Shown in pieces: positions 25,977 to 34,505 of a DNA stretch of 64,000 nucleotides. Below the pieces are notes generated by a model. That model was given only the letters and a program-made list of their open reading frames with translations, was not told where the DNA came from and did no database searches. The first letter of the stretch is position 1. Each line of letters starts with the position of its first letter. Made by a program: the position numbers and the translations under genes. The stretch is from Candidatus Dormiibacterota bacterium (lineage in GTDB: Bacteria > Chloroflexota > Dormibacteria > Dormibacterales > Dormibacteraceae), in NCBI GenBank assembly GCA_955652705.1, contig CATPBK010000050.1, positions 62,001-126,000 of the forward strand, given 5' to 3'.

Positions 25977-26872
25977 TGCGCCATCCGCACCGCCACTTCG
26001 ACCGCTTTCAGATAGGCCAGATTGTCCGACGTCCGTTCGGCCAGAGGCAGTTCAGTGGAAAAGTCCTCCACCGCTACCCAGTCGTCATAGCCGACCGAGG
26101 CAAGCGCGCGGAAGTAGTCTGCAACGCTCGCCTGTCCAGCTCGCAAGGTAGCCCATTCGTTGGCCCAGGTCACGGTACCGGCGAGGACGCCGTCCCCCTC
26201 GGTGCCGGTGGACACCCAGCGGGCGTTCTTCACATGCACGTGAGCCAGATAGTCGCCGAGCATCTGTAGTCCGGCCAGGTTTTCCTCCTGGCCCTCGATG
26301 AGCAGGTTTCCCAGGTCGTGGAGGACACCGACATGCCGCGGGTCGAGCCCTTCCAGTAGGCGCAGGGCGGCCGAAGCGGAGGAAATCACCGTCTCGTGGT
26401 GCAACTCGACCAGCGCCTTGACCCCGTGGTGAGCAGCGCGTTCAGCTACCCAGCCGAAGTGCTGCTTGGTTTCAGCGAAGAGATCCGGATAGCTGCGGCC
26501 GCTTGGCTCACCGCCCCCCATCCGCGACGTGCCCAACGGCAGCGTGGTCACCCGCACCTGCCGGGCACCGAGCCGGACGGTGGCGGAAAGGACGCGCTCG
26601 ACATCCTCATGGTTATCGCACCGGGCATAACCGCCCAAAGCGGAGAACTCCAGGCCGGCGTCGGCGGTGATCCGAGCGATCTCCTCGAGGTGGTCCTCCA
26701 GGCCGGTCAGTGGCCAGGTCGCCCGGTTGCCGGCCCAGAACCCGGGGGTCTCGGCGTCGATTTGGTCGGTGATCCGCCACTCGATTCCGTCCCAGCCCTG
26801 GGCGGCGAGGGTCTTTGTCGCTGTTTCCGGTGTCCAATCGGGAGTGGAGGCCGTGAAGACAGAGAAGTTCAT
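25973..26872 (-). CDS. TIM-barrel sugar isomerase/epimerase (AP-endonuclease 2 family)
   Basis: 299 residues. VFTASTPDWTPETATKTLAA, GWDGIEWRI, then LVELHHETVISSASAALRLL, GVLHDLGNLLIEGQEEN, and AHVHVKNARW and DWVAVEDFS. The metal site positions E (ELHHE), D (LHDLGN), H (HVHVKN) and E (VAVED) are present, as in xylose-isomerase-like sugar epimerases. It probably acts on a sugar acid or keto-sugar of the imported uronide. ATGA overlap with the upstream gene. Substrate unknown. Confidence 0.8.
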   Translation of the reverse strand: MNFSVFTASTPDWTPETATKTLAAQGWDGIEWRITDQIDAETPGFWAGNRATWPLTGLEDHLEEIARITADAGLEFSALGGYARCDNHEDVERVLSATVRLGARQVRVTTLPLGTSRMGGGEPSGRSYPDLFAETKQHFGWVAERAAHHGVKALVELHHETVISSASAALRLLEGLDPRHVGVLHDLGNLLIEGQEENLAGLQMLGDYLAHVHVKNARWVSTGTEGDGVLAGTVTWANEWATLRAGQASVADYFRALASVGYDDWVAVEDFSTELPLAERTSDNLAYLKAVEVAVRMAQ

Positions 26873-28026
26873 TGCTTTCCGGTCCTTACTTTGATGTTGT
26901 TGTACTTGCCGGCGACGACGTCGTCAAAGAGCACGGGTCGGCCCAGCGTCGAGGAGACATAAACGGCGCGCACGGCGGCCAGTGCGAGAACAGCATCCGA
27001 AACGCGAACGCCCGGCTCGGCGCCCGAATTGACAGCCCGCAGGATGTCCTCATACTGGCGCACGTGGCCGGCCGGGTAGGTGGTCGCATCCTCGACCACG
27101 ATCTCTCGCGGGGCGTCGATCAAACCAAGCACCTCGGCGCTCTGGTTGCCGCCGCCGCCCAGCCCCATCGGCCCGACGTCCTCGCCGGCGGCGGCGGCGT
27201 GAAAATAGGTCAGCTCGTCGCCATCGATGACGGCGGATCCGGCCGAGCCCATCACCTGGAGCCGGGCGGTCAAGGCCGGGTAGGCGCAGGTTGTCGCGTG
27301 CAGGACGGCAAGCGCACCGGACTCAAACACGATGGTGGCCACCGCCGTGTCCTCCACCTCCATCCGCTCGTGGGCGAGCAGCCCGGTATGGGCGTAGATC
27401 TCTACCGGCCGGCCCATGAACCACAGCAGCAGGTCGACGGTGTGCACGCCCTGATTCATCAGGGCTCCGCCGCCGTCCATAGCCCAGGTGCCTCGCCAGT
27501 CCCCGGCGTCGTAGTACCCCTGGGAGCGCCACCAGGCAACCGAGACAACCGCCGAGGTCAGTTGACCGAAGCGGTCTGAGGCAAGTGCCTTGGCGACGAT
27601 CTGGCTGGCCGGGTCGAAGCGGTGTTGACTGATAACCGACGCCACCACACCACGCTCTGCGGCCGCCAGAGCGGCGGTCTCGATTTCTTGGGCACGGGAC
27701 AGGTCGACGTCGAGAGGCTTTTCAATGATCAGATGCTTATTGGCCGCCAACACCGCAAGCCCCTGCTCAATGTGTAGACCGCTTGGTGTGGCGACGACGA
27801 CCAACTCTACGGCCGGGTCGGCCAGGGCATCTGCCAGTTTCAGATAGGTGGTCGGGCGCGGCTTGCCCAGTGCTTCGATCGCATCGCCGAGCGCGGCGGA
27901 GGCCGAACTGATTTCGTCCACCAGCGCGACGACCGTCAGCTCCTCGAACTCGCCCACCGCTGCCCCATGCGTACGCCCAATCGTGCCGCAGCCGACGATG
28001 GCAACTCCAAGTTGGATTGTGCTCAG
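26869..28026 (-). CDS. Gfo/Idh/MocA-family oxidoreductase, CTG start
   Basis: 385 residues. Starting at CTG 28026 it reads MSTIQLGVAIVGCGTIGRTH, a complete Rossmann GxGxxG; starting at the first GTG (27957) this dinucleotide-binding loop would be lost. EKPLDVDLSRAQEIE carries the family EKP motif; GGALMNQGVHTVDLLLWFMG the substrate-domain helix. It would oxidise or reduce a sugar ring hydroxyl with NAD(P). CTG overlaps the stop of the upstream TIM-barrel gene as CTGAGC. Part of the hexuronate operon. Confidence 0.88.
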   Translation of the reverse strand: MSTIQLGVAIVGCGTIGRTHGAAVGEFEELTVVALVDEISSASAALGDAIEALGKPRPTTYLKLADALADPAVELVVVATPSGLHIEQGLAVLAANKHLIIEKPLDVDLSRAQEIETAALAAAERGVVASVISQHRFDPASQIVAKALASDRFGQLTSAVVSVAWWRSQGYYDAGDWRGTWAMDGGGALMNQGVHTVDLLLWFMGRPVEIYAHTGLLAHERMEVEDTAVATIVFESGALAVLHATTCAYPALTARLQVMGSAGSAVIDGDELTYFHAAAAGEDVGPMGLGGGGNQSAEVLGLIDAPREIVVEDATTYPAGHVRQYEDILRAVNSGAEPGVRVSDAVLALAAVRAVYVSSTLGRPVLFDDVVAGKYNNIKVRTGKQ

Positions 28027-28868
28027 ACCAGCTCAACTCCGGCTTTCTCGACGACGCGAGCAAAGGCGCGCGCGGCCACCCCGAAAGCGGCCGGGCCAGA
28101 GAATCCACCCAAACCGAATGCCCCAGTCAGGTGAGGCTCCAGCGAGGCAAAGCCTGCATACCCGGAATCCCGCAGTGCATTGATGGTTGGCTGTAGCTGA
28201 CCGTCGCCCTCACCGGCCGGCCTTACGGTTGAGTCGGCAAACAACGCATCCTTGACCTGCAAATACTCCAGGTGCGGGCGCAGCAGCGGATAGGCATCGT
28301 CAAAGGGTCTAACGCGGACCTGGACGAAGTTTGCCGCGTCCCAAGCCACCCGCAAGGCCGGCGAGTTCACGGTCTCGATGATGTCCAGCACTCGAGAGGG
28401 GATGTCGCCGAAAATGTCCTTCTCGTTTTCGTGCAGCAGGATCACACCGGCTTCCTCGGCGGTCTTTGCTAAGGCTCGCATCCGGGTCATGACGTCCCCT
28501 CGCACCGTCTCGACGTCGCGGCTCCCATAGTGGAAGGAGAAGATCCGAATGTAGCTGGTGCCCAGGGTCTCGGCGGCGCTGATGGCCCGCCCCAATCGTT
28601 CAACCTCATGCTCCACCGGCAGCCCGACATCGACCTTGCCGATCGGCGACGCAATCGCGGACACGCGTATCTCCTTGGCGGTGAAGAGCGCAGCCAAGTC
28701 GGCCAGCTGCGCCTCGCTCATCTCGACGATATTGGTGTCCCACGCGCTGCGAACCTCAATGTGGTTCGCGCCCAGCGCCTGCAGCACCGCCACTTGAACA
28801 GTCGGGTCGGCATCGATCTCGTCACCAAAGCCGGACAACTTCCAACTCACCGAAGCTTTCCGGGTCAC
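28023..28868 (-). CDS. TIM-barrel sugar isomerase/epimerase
   Basis: 281 residues from GTG 28868, three nt after the permease stop; a longer open frame exists upstream but overlaps the permease. VSWKLSGFGDEIDADPTVQV begins a xylose-isomerase-like barrel; ILLHENEKDIFGDIPSR and VAWDAANFVQVRVRPFDDA, EYLQVKDALFA and FASLEPHL carry the E, D, H/K and E metal-site pattern. Paralogous in fold to the gene at 25973 but not close in sequence. Substrate probably an inosose- or uronate-type keto sugar. Confidence 0.8.
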   Translation of the reverse strand: MTRKASVSWKLSGFGDEIDADPTVQVAVLQALGANHIEVRSAWDTNIVEMSEAQLADLAALFTAKEIRVSAIASPIGKVDVGLPVEHEVERLGRAISAAETLGTSYIRIFSFHYGSRDVETVRGDVMTRMRALAKTAEEAGVILLHENEKDIFGDIPSRVLDIIETVNSPALRVAWDAANFVQVRVRPFDDAYPLLRPHLEYLQVKDALFADSTVRPAGEGDGQLQPTINALRDSGYAGFASLEPHLTGAFGLGGFSGPAAFGVAARAFARVVEKAGVELV

Positions 28869-28870
28869 TC

Positions 28871-29800
28871 TTACTTCACTGCTCCCGCTGTCAAGCCACC
28901 CACTAGGTTGCGCTGGAAAATCAGATAAAGCAAAACCACCGGCGTGGCGCAGACCAGTGCTGCGGCCATCATCTGTCCATAGAGCGGCAATGCGCCGCCC
29001 TCCTGAGTCGCACCGAAGATCTGCAGGGCGATCGCCGCCGTACGGGTATCGGAGTTGGTCATCACGGAGGCGAAGAGCACATCGTTCCAGCCAAGCAGAA
29101 AGGCGAAGATCGCCGAGACGACGATGCCGGGCCAACTCAACGGTAGAACGATTCTGGCCAAGATGCTCAGGTTGGTCGCACCGTCAATCTGGGCAGCCTC
29201 TTCAAGCACTCTCGGCAAGCCCCGCAAGTAAGTCACCATCACCCAAGTGGAAAATGGCAAGGCGAAAGTCAGATAGGTGATGGACAGTCCCCACAGAGTA
29301 CCGATCACGGTGATGCCAAGGTAGGTGCTCGCGGAGAAGAACACCACAAACACTGGCAATACCATCAACGTTCCGGGAATTGATTGCTGGACTAGAAGGC
29401 TACGCAAGATCGTGACCCGACCGATGAAGGTGAAGCGGACCAAGACATATGCGGTAGCCGTGGCGACTGCCGCAGACACGACGGCGGTGCTGCCCGCCAC
29501 GACCAGGCTGTTACCGATACCCCTTCCCAGCCCCACGGTGGTCCAGATCTTGACGTAGCTGTCCCAGCTGAAGCTGCTAGGAAAGAACTCGCCTCGGGCC
29601 ACGCCCACGTCGGAGTTCAACGAGGCAAAGATGACATAGGACAGGGGCACGATCACCAAGGCGCAGAGCGCCCCGATGACAACGACCAGCAGTCCGTTGG
29701 GAAGCAGCCGCAGGACCTCATCCTGTCGTGTCTCCGCTTTGCGCGATGTGGCGCTACTTGCGCGTGGGAGTGCGCTTGCCGTCATTCCCGGCCTGCTCAA
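28871..29800 (-). CDS. carbohydrate ABC transporter permease, MalG type
   Basis: 309 residues, six helices, with the inner-membrane EAA loop LPRVLEEAAQIDGATNLSIL near 205-225 that docks to the ATPase. N-terminal 35 residues are basic and cytoplasmic. TTG 29800 overlaps the upstream stop as TTGA; ATG at 29785 is an alternative. With the MalF-type permease and the binding protein it forms a sugar importer. No ATPase gene is in the cluster, so a shared MsiK-type ATPase elsewhere is expected. Confidence 0.92.
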   Translation of the reverse strand: MSRPGMTASALPRASSATSRKAETRQDEVLRLLPNGLLVVVIGALCALVIVPLSYVIFASLNSDVGVARGEFFPSSFSWDSYVKIWTTVGLGRGIGNSLVVAGSTAVVSAAVATATAYVLVRFTFIGRVTILRSLLVQQSIPGTLMVLPVFVVFFSASTYLGITVIGTLWGLSITYLTFALPFSTWVMVTYLRGLPRVLEEAAQIDGATNLSILARIVLPLSWPGIVVSAIFAFLLGWNDVLFASVMTNSDTRTAAIALQIFGATQEGGALPLYGQMMAAALVCATPVVLLYLIFQRNLVGGLTAGAVK

Positions 29801-30783
29801 TCGGTGTCGAGCTTGACGGCTCGCAGGTAGATGAACAATGGAATCGCCACAAGAATCAAAGACATGAATCCCATCGCAGTGCTGAGACCGAAGCGGAAGC
29901 TTTGGAAGCTGGTGATGTAAATCAAGAACGGCAGGGTCTGCACGTCCCGGGGAGCCGGCACGCCGAATAGCACGAACGGTAGGGTGAAATTATTGATGTG
30001 GTTGAGGACGGCAATGATGCAAGCCAATGACAACGGACCCTTGAGATAGGGAAAGATCACGTAACGCAACTTGCTCCACCACAGCGCCCCATCCAGCGCC
30101 GCCGCTTCGTGCACTTCATGATCGACTGATTGCAGACCGGAGAGGACCAACAGGTAGATCAAGGGCCACGATGCCCAGATCTCAACGATGATGAGTGTCC
30201 AATAACTCTTCGGGCCATTGAGCCACAAACCACTGGTGATGCCGGCCGAGTGGAGACCGTTGACGATGATCCCGCCGGGCTGGAACATGGTGCGCCACAC
30301 GGTGGCGACCACAAAGGACGGCAGTACGTAGGGAATCAGGAATACCGATCGCACCACTGCCCGACCGCGGAACCGATTTTGGGTTGCAATCGCTGCGCCT
30401 ACTCCGAGCGGGATCGTGGCCGCGGTAGAGATCACGGCGAATGAAATACTGATCCAGAACGACTTCAGGAGCGATGATTGGGTCAACGCCTCGACGTAAT
30501 TACCGACGCCAATAAAGGGCGCGTTGAGCCACTGACGCAGGGTGTATTGGTCAAGGCCAAGAACCGACATGTACAGGGCGATGAGGATGGGCACCACGAT
30601 GATGGTGACCATCAACAAACCGCCGGGGATCAACAGCCAGAGCGGGCGATTGCGCTCGCTGACCCCTCTGCGGGCACGCGCACTCGCCGGCGGTCGACCA
30701 TGGCGGGAGGGGGTTCCTCCGGTCGGCTCGCTTAAAGCGGGCCGACCGGAAGATTGCGACGAGCTTACTTGCCTGTCAAGCAT
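29797..30783 (-). CDS. carbohydrate ABC transporter permease, MalF type
   Basis: 328 residues. A 45-residue hydrophilic front rich in Ser, Arg and Pro, then six membrane helices beginning LWLLIPGGLLMVTIIVVPIL. The EAA loop is SVDHEVHEAAALDGALWWSK. Partner of the MalG-type permease. Its ATG overlaps the stop of the binding protein by one base (TAATG), showing tight coupling. Confidence 0.92.
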   Translation of the reverse strand: MLDRQVSSSQSSGRPALSEPTGGTPSRHGRPPASARARRGVSERNRPLWLLIPGGLLMVTIIVVPILIALYMSVLGLDQYTLRQWLNAPFIGVGNYVEALTQSSLLKSFWISISFAVISTAATIPLGVGAAIATQNRFRGRAVVRSVFLIPYVLPSFVVATVWRTMFQPGGIIVNGLHSAGITSGLWLNGPKSYWTLIIVEIWASWPLIYLLVLSGLQSVDHEVHEAAALDGALWWSKLRYVIFPYLKGPLSLACIIAVLNHINNFTLPFVLFGVPAPRDVQTLPFLIYITSFQSFRFGLSTAMGFMSLILVAIPLFIYLRAVKLDTD

Positions 30784-32132
30784 TACTTGGAACGGCTGAG
30801 CGCATCCTGGGCCGTCTTCTGCGCGTCGGCCAGCAGCGACTGGAGCGTCGTGTCGCTCACCGATCCGTTGGCCAGACTCGGGATGGCCTGTACCACGACA
30901 TTGACCAGAGCGAGTTGAATATTGCCCCAGGCCCCGGTGAATGGTGTGGCATAGGACGCGGCCGCAGAGGCAACGAACGGAGCTAGCGCCGGGTTGCTGG
31001 TCTCAAGCTCCTTGGCCGTAGCCTGATTCACCGGCAGCTGGCCGAAGGTGTTGTACCGGATCTTCTGCTGAGCATCGTCGGTCAGGAGCTTGATAAAAGC
31101 GAAGTCTAGATCCTGGTTCTTGGAGTACTGGGCAACCACGATGTTGTCTCCCGAGATGATGCTGGCCACCGGAGTGCCTCCGGAGGGAGCCGATGTGGCA
31201 CCTGGGGGCACCGTCGGCATCAGCGCATACTTGTACTTGCCCTTGACCGCCGATTTATCCAAGGTGTTCATCGACGTCGCCGTAGTCATCGGAAAGAACG
31301 CCGCCTTACCCGACGCGAACGCGGCGAGCGCTTGGGGATTTGTCCACCCCACCGAAGCCGGGTCAACGACATGGTCCTTTGTCAGCCAGCCAAAGTAGGT
31401 CTGGTAAGCCTTGAGTGTGGCAGGGTCGTCGAGCTTAGCGGTTTTGCCGTTCACGAGGGCGTGCCCGGACTGACGGTCCATGGCCCAGATGTACTTCCAA
31501 GGATCGAAATTGTCCTTGTAGCCAACGGCCATCCCATAGACACCGTTGCCGGTGAGCATCTTAGCTTGCGCGCCCAGCCGGTCCCACGTTGTGGCCGGCT
31601 TGTCGATCCCCGCTTTGGCCAAGAGGTCAGTGTTGTAAGCCATTACGAAGGGCCGAGACTCGAATGGGATGCCAATCTGATTATTTGCATCCGGGCCGGA
31701 GATGCCCAACGTCGAGGGGATGAACTTGTTCTTGCCGCCGATTCTATTCCAGGCATCCGCCGTCAATTTGACGAAGGCACCTGTCGAGTATGCGGTCGGA
31801 GTGAAGGTGGTGCCCAAAGAATAGATGTCAGGCCCTTGGTTTGACACCACAGATGTTTGAATTTTGGTCAGCTCGTCGTTAGCGCTCGCATAGGTCTCAA
31901 AATTGACCTTGGCGCCGGTTTGCTTTTCGAACGCTGCCGACACGTCATTGAACCATTGCTGTTGCTGCTGCCCATATGTCGTGTCGGCGCCGAAGTACAC
32001 GTTGATCGTCTTGCCCGCACCGTTGGGCGAAGAGGTTGAGGCGTTGGATCCGCCGCATGCGGTGAGTGCAAGTGCGAACATGGCGACACCGGCGATTAGC
32101 GCGCCGAAGTTAGCCTTCTTCTTGCTACACAT
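30783..32132 (-). CDS. extracellular sugar-binding lipoprotein
   Basis: 449 residues. MCSKKKANFGALIAGVAMFA then LALTACGG: signal peptide with lipobox LTAC, lipid attached to Cys 25 or so. Mature protein has family-1 binding-protein features (GPDIYSLGTTF, GIPFESRPFVMAYNTDLLAK, AFASGKAAFFPMTTA). Start ATG 32132 after AGGAGAC; the earlier ATG 32147 overlaps that ribosome site. It delivers a sugar, probably a uronic acid or uronide, to the two permeases. Confidence 0.92.
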   Translation of the reverse strand: MCSKKKANFGALIAGVAMFALALTACGGSNASTSSPNGAGKTINVYFGADTTYGQQQQQWFNDVSAAFEKQTGAKVNFETYASANDELTKIQTSVVSNQGPDIYSLGTTFTPTAYSTGAFVKLTADAWNRIGGKNKFIPSTLGISGPDANNQIGIPFESRPFVMAYNTDLLAKAGIDKPATTWDRLGAQAKMLTGNGVYGMAVGYKDNFDPWKYIWAMDRQSGHALVNGKTAKLDDPATLKAYQTYFGWLTKDHVVDPASVGWTNPQALAAFASGKAAFFPMTTATSMNTLDKSAVKGKYKYALMPTVPPGATSAPSGGTPVASIISGDNIVVAQYSKNQDLDFAFIKLLTDDAQQKIRYNTFGQLPVNQATAKELETSNPALAPFVASAAASYATPFTGAWGNIQLALVNVVVQAIPSLANGSVSDTTLQSLLADAQKTAQDALSRSK

Positions 32133-32211
32133 TGGTAGTCTCCTCATAGTCTTTTGGTCGACAGTGGTCCGTCGCCCTCTTGCCCGCCTCTCTCTGCATC
32201 TTCACCCCCTG

Positions 32212-32571
32212 TCAGTCGTGGCCATCGGTGTCATGCGCAGCCGCGTCACCTCGCCATCCCACAAGCCCCGCCGGGGTGGTGGCGCCCCCGCAGGACTCGC
32301 GCACCACGAGCCTGGTCGGGATCTCGATGTGCCGCTCGATCGGGCGGCCCTCCGCTGCAGCGACGACCGTGCTCGCCGCCGCTCTGCCCATCTCGTAGAG
32401 CGGCCGGTGGACCGTCGAGAGCGAAGGGATCGTGAAGCAGGCCGCATCCACGTTCGTCTGGTCGTTTGAGCCAGCGGCCGCAACGGGGTCGCCACCACGC
32501 TGGGATCACCAAGACCACAGTGTCAAGTGCGCAACGTCATCGATAGTGATGCGATGCCTGATCCCATGCAC
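32212..32571 (-). pseudogene. LacI-family regulator with its middle deleted
   Basis: From GTG 32571 the frame reads the very start of a LacI HTH (HRITIDDVAHL), then LWSW and a TGA at about 32510. The same frame resumes GGDPVAAAGSNDQTNVDAA, then FTIPSLSTVHRPLYEMGRAA and RHIEIPTRLVVRESCGG, which is the last quarter of a LacI protein. About 230 residues including most of the HTH and the effector domain are missing; no frameshift is needed. It sits between uxaC and the binding-protein gene and was surely the operon repressor. Confidence 0.85.
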
Positions 32572-32586
32572 TCCCCCGCAATCGAT

Positions 32587-32604
32587 ACCGGAATCGATTC
32601 CGGT
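32587..32604. promoter_or_regulatory. perfect 18-bp palindrome, LacI-type operator
   Basis: ACCGGAATCGATTCCGGT is a perfect palindrome with a central CG, as in LacI/GalR operators. It lies 16 bp upstream of the start of the broken LacI gene, in the gap after uxaC. It is intact although its regulator is not. Confidence 0.75.
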
Positions 32605-32670
32605 TAAACCCTAATCCCCAACGCATTGCGCGTCAAGGAACGGCTGATCACGGACGGTTCAGCGCTCGGT

Positions 32671-34077
32671 CTATCCGTTGAGCCGGAAGGTCTCGACCGG
32701 GATCTTGTGCACCAGGTCACGGGCGACGGTTAGTGCGTCGGCTTCGCTGATCTGGTGGGTGACGACCAGATTGGCTAGGAACGCCGCGTCGGCCCGGCGC
32801 GACATGTCATGGCGGGCCGGGATGGAACAGAACGCCCGGGTGTCGTCGATGAACCCGGAGGTCTTGTAGAAGCCGGCGCTGTCGGTGGCGGCGGCGCGGA
32901 ATCGCCCGATAGCGGCAGGCGTGTCGATGAACCACCAGGGGGCGCCGACGTAGACCGAGGGATAGAACCCAGCCAAGGGCGCAATCTCCCGGGAGAAGGC
33001 GGTCTCGTCCACCGTAAATAACACGAGCCGGAAAACCGGGTGAGTGCCGAAGTCGTTGAGTACGCGCTCCAGTGGCCGGGTGAAGGCGGCGATATCAGGC
33101 AGATCATGGCCGGTGTCCGGTCCGAAGGCGTCAAAGGTAGGCCGGTGATGATTTCGCAGGACGCTCGGATGCAGCTGCATCACGAGCCCGTCGTCGGCAG
33201 ACATGGCGGCGAATTGGTACAACATGTTGCGTCGATAGGCCACCGCCTCATCTGCGCTGATGGTTCCGGCTAGTCCGACAGCATGCAGGCGTTCGGCGTC
33301 CGCATCGGCCAGCGGCTCGGCCCAGGCATCCGGAACCCCGCTGTCCGATGTCGTCGACCCATGCTCGATGAAGTACCGTCGGCGCAGTCGCAGCGCGTCC
33401 AGTAGGCCGCGGTAGCTGCCGCAGTCGATGCCACTGACCTCGGTGAGGGCCTCGAGTTTGACGACCCATTTGGCCCCAGCAGGGTCCATGTACTTGTCCG
33501 CTCGGAAGGTGGGTAGCACCCGGCCGCTGAAGGTTGGGTCTTCGGCCAGTGCCCGATGAGTCGACAGGTCGTCGGCGGGGTCGTCCGTGGTGGCCAGTAC
33601 GGCAATATTGAACCGTTCGAAGAGACTCCGCGGCCTGAACTCTTCACGCGCCAGGGTTGAGGCCAGCTGATCGTAGAGCGCATCCGCGTTCTGGGCCGTG
33701 GGGTGCTCTTCGAGCCCGAAGACCTCGCTGAATTCGCTCTCGAACCAGTAGCGCACAGGGGTGCCAAGGAATAGGTGCCACCGCTCGCAGAACCGCCGCC
33801 AGATCTGTCGCGGGTCCGCATCAGGTGTATTCACCCCGAGCTGGTCCATGCTTATCCCGGCTGAGTGCAGCAGCCGGGTCACATAGTGGTCCTGGGTGAT
33901 AAGTAGGGCGGCCGGGTCGGGGAATAGAGAGTTCTCAAAGAGCAGGGCGGCTTCGACGTGCCCATGGGGAGAGTAGATCGGGGCCTCGACCACTTCCTTG
34001 AACAGCGTCCTGGCGATCTCGCGGGCGGCGGGATCGGAGGGGAGCAGACGATCGGGGTGCGGGGCGAGCCGGGTCAC
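32671..34077 (-). CDS. uxaC: uronate isomerase (glucuronate/galacturonate isomerase)
   Basis: 468 residues, normal length. APIYSPHGHVEAALLFEN begins the family (HxH metal ligands as HGH), QDHYVTRLLHSAGI follows, and RHDMSRRADAAFLANLV lies near the end (the R-x-D/E-M-x-RR region). It converts D-glucuronate to D-fructuronate, feeding the uxuB product 7 kb downstream. First gene of the operon; GTG 34077 after AAGGACATCCCC. No promoter could be fixed in the 270 nt upstream. Confidence 0.93.
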   Translation of the reverse strand: MTRLAPHPDRLLPSDPAAREIARTLFKEVVEAPIYSPHGHVEAALLFENSLFPDPAALLITQDHYVTRLLHSAGISMDQLGVNTPDADPRQIWRRFCERWHLFLGTPVRYWFESEFSEVFGLEEHPTAQNADALYDQLASTLAREEFRPRSLFERFNIAVLATTDDPADDLSTHRALAEDPTFSGRVLPTFRADKYMDPAGAKWVVKLEALTEVSGIDCGSYRGLLDALRLRRRYFIEHGSTTSDSGVPDAWAEPLADADAERLHAVGLAGTISADEAVAYRRNMLYQFAAMSADDGLVMQLHPSVLRNHHRPTFDAFGPDTGHDLPDIAAFTRPLERVLNDFGTHPVFRLVLFTVDETAFSREIAPLAGFYPSVYVGAPWWFIDTPAAIGRFRAAATDSAGFYKTSGFIDDTRAFCSIPARHDMSRRADAAFLANLVVTHQISEADALTVARDLVHKIPVETFRLNG

Positions 34078-34265
34078 GGGGATGTCCTTGTGAGTGCGGG
34101 TCGGTTGGAAGTGCGGACGTCCACAAGCCCGCGGAGGCCAGCGGGTGATATGCCCGGGTGCGGAGTCAGCACGCCAGTCTGGGCGCCCTTCATTTGGCGT
34201 TAGCCTAGCTCGTGGCCGCCCTCGCTCTGTGCCTCAGGCGACGTACTCGGATCCGGCCCGGTTTG

Positions 34266-34293
34266 CTCCACGATTGCTACAACATTGCTACAC
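34266..34293. repeat. ATTGCTAC(A) repeats beside the complete tRNA-Arg
   Basis: CGATTGCTACAACATTGCTACACAG: two copies of ATTGCTACA. Matches in kind and distance the repeats before scar B at 21.8 kb. Confidence 0.45.
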
Positions 34294-34350
34294 AGGCACC
34301 AAGAGTTGCCGTTCCGCGCTCGCTCGTCGGCCAGTTTCCGAATTCAAAGA

Positions 34351-34396
34351 GTGGTGCGCCTGGCAGGAATCGAACCTGCTGCCTTGCGGTCCGGAG
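34351..34396 (-). repeat. tRNA-Arg(CCG) 3'-half, copy C (within the complete gene)
   Basis: The 46 nt shared with copies A and B. Here it is joined to the normal 5' half of the tRNA, so this is the functional junction (attR-like) while A and B are scars. Confidence 0.85.
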
Positions 34397-34427
34397 CCGC
34401 ACGCTCTGTCCGGTGAGCTACAGGCGC
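34352..34427 (-). tRNA. tRNA-Arg (anticodon CCG)
   Basis: 76 nt with encoded CCA. Acceptor GCGCCTG/CAGGCGC, D stem GCTC/GAGC, anticodon stem TGCGG/CCGCA with loop CTCCGGA (anticodon CCG), T stem GCAGG/CCTGC with TTCGATT, discriminator A. Reads CGG. Confidence 0.95.
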
Positions 34428-34505
34428 GAGATCGGCATTCCAGTCTAGCCGCAGCCGAAGCGGGTCAGGGACGCTGGCAGCACGCCGCGGGCAGCCCCTC
34501 GGTGA

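Noticed and set aside
28869-29135. Extension of the TIM-barrel gene upstream of 28868
   Set aside because: It overlaps the permease and has no barrel-like sequence; GTG 28868 fits family length.
34266-34427. Small plus-strand proteins reading GAPGRNRTCCLAVRS near tRNA genes
   Set aside because: They are translations of tRNA sequence, a common annotation artefact.
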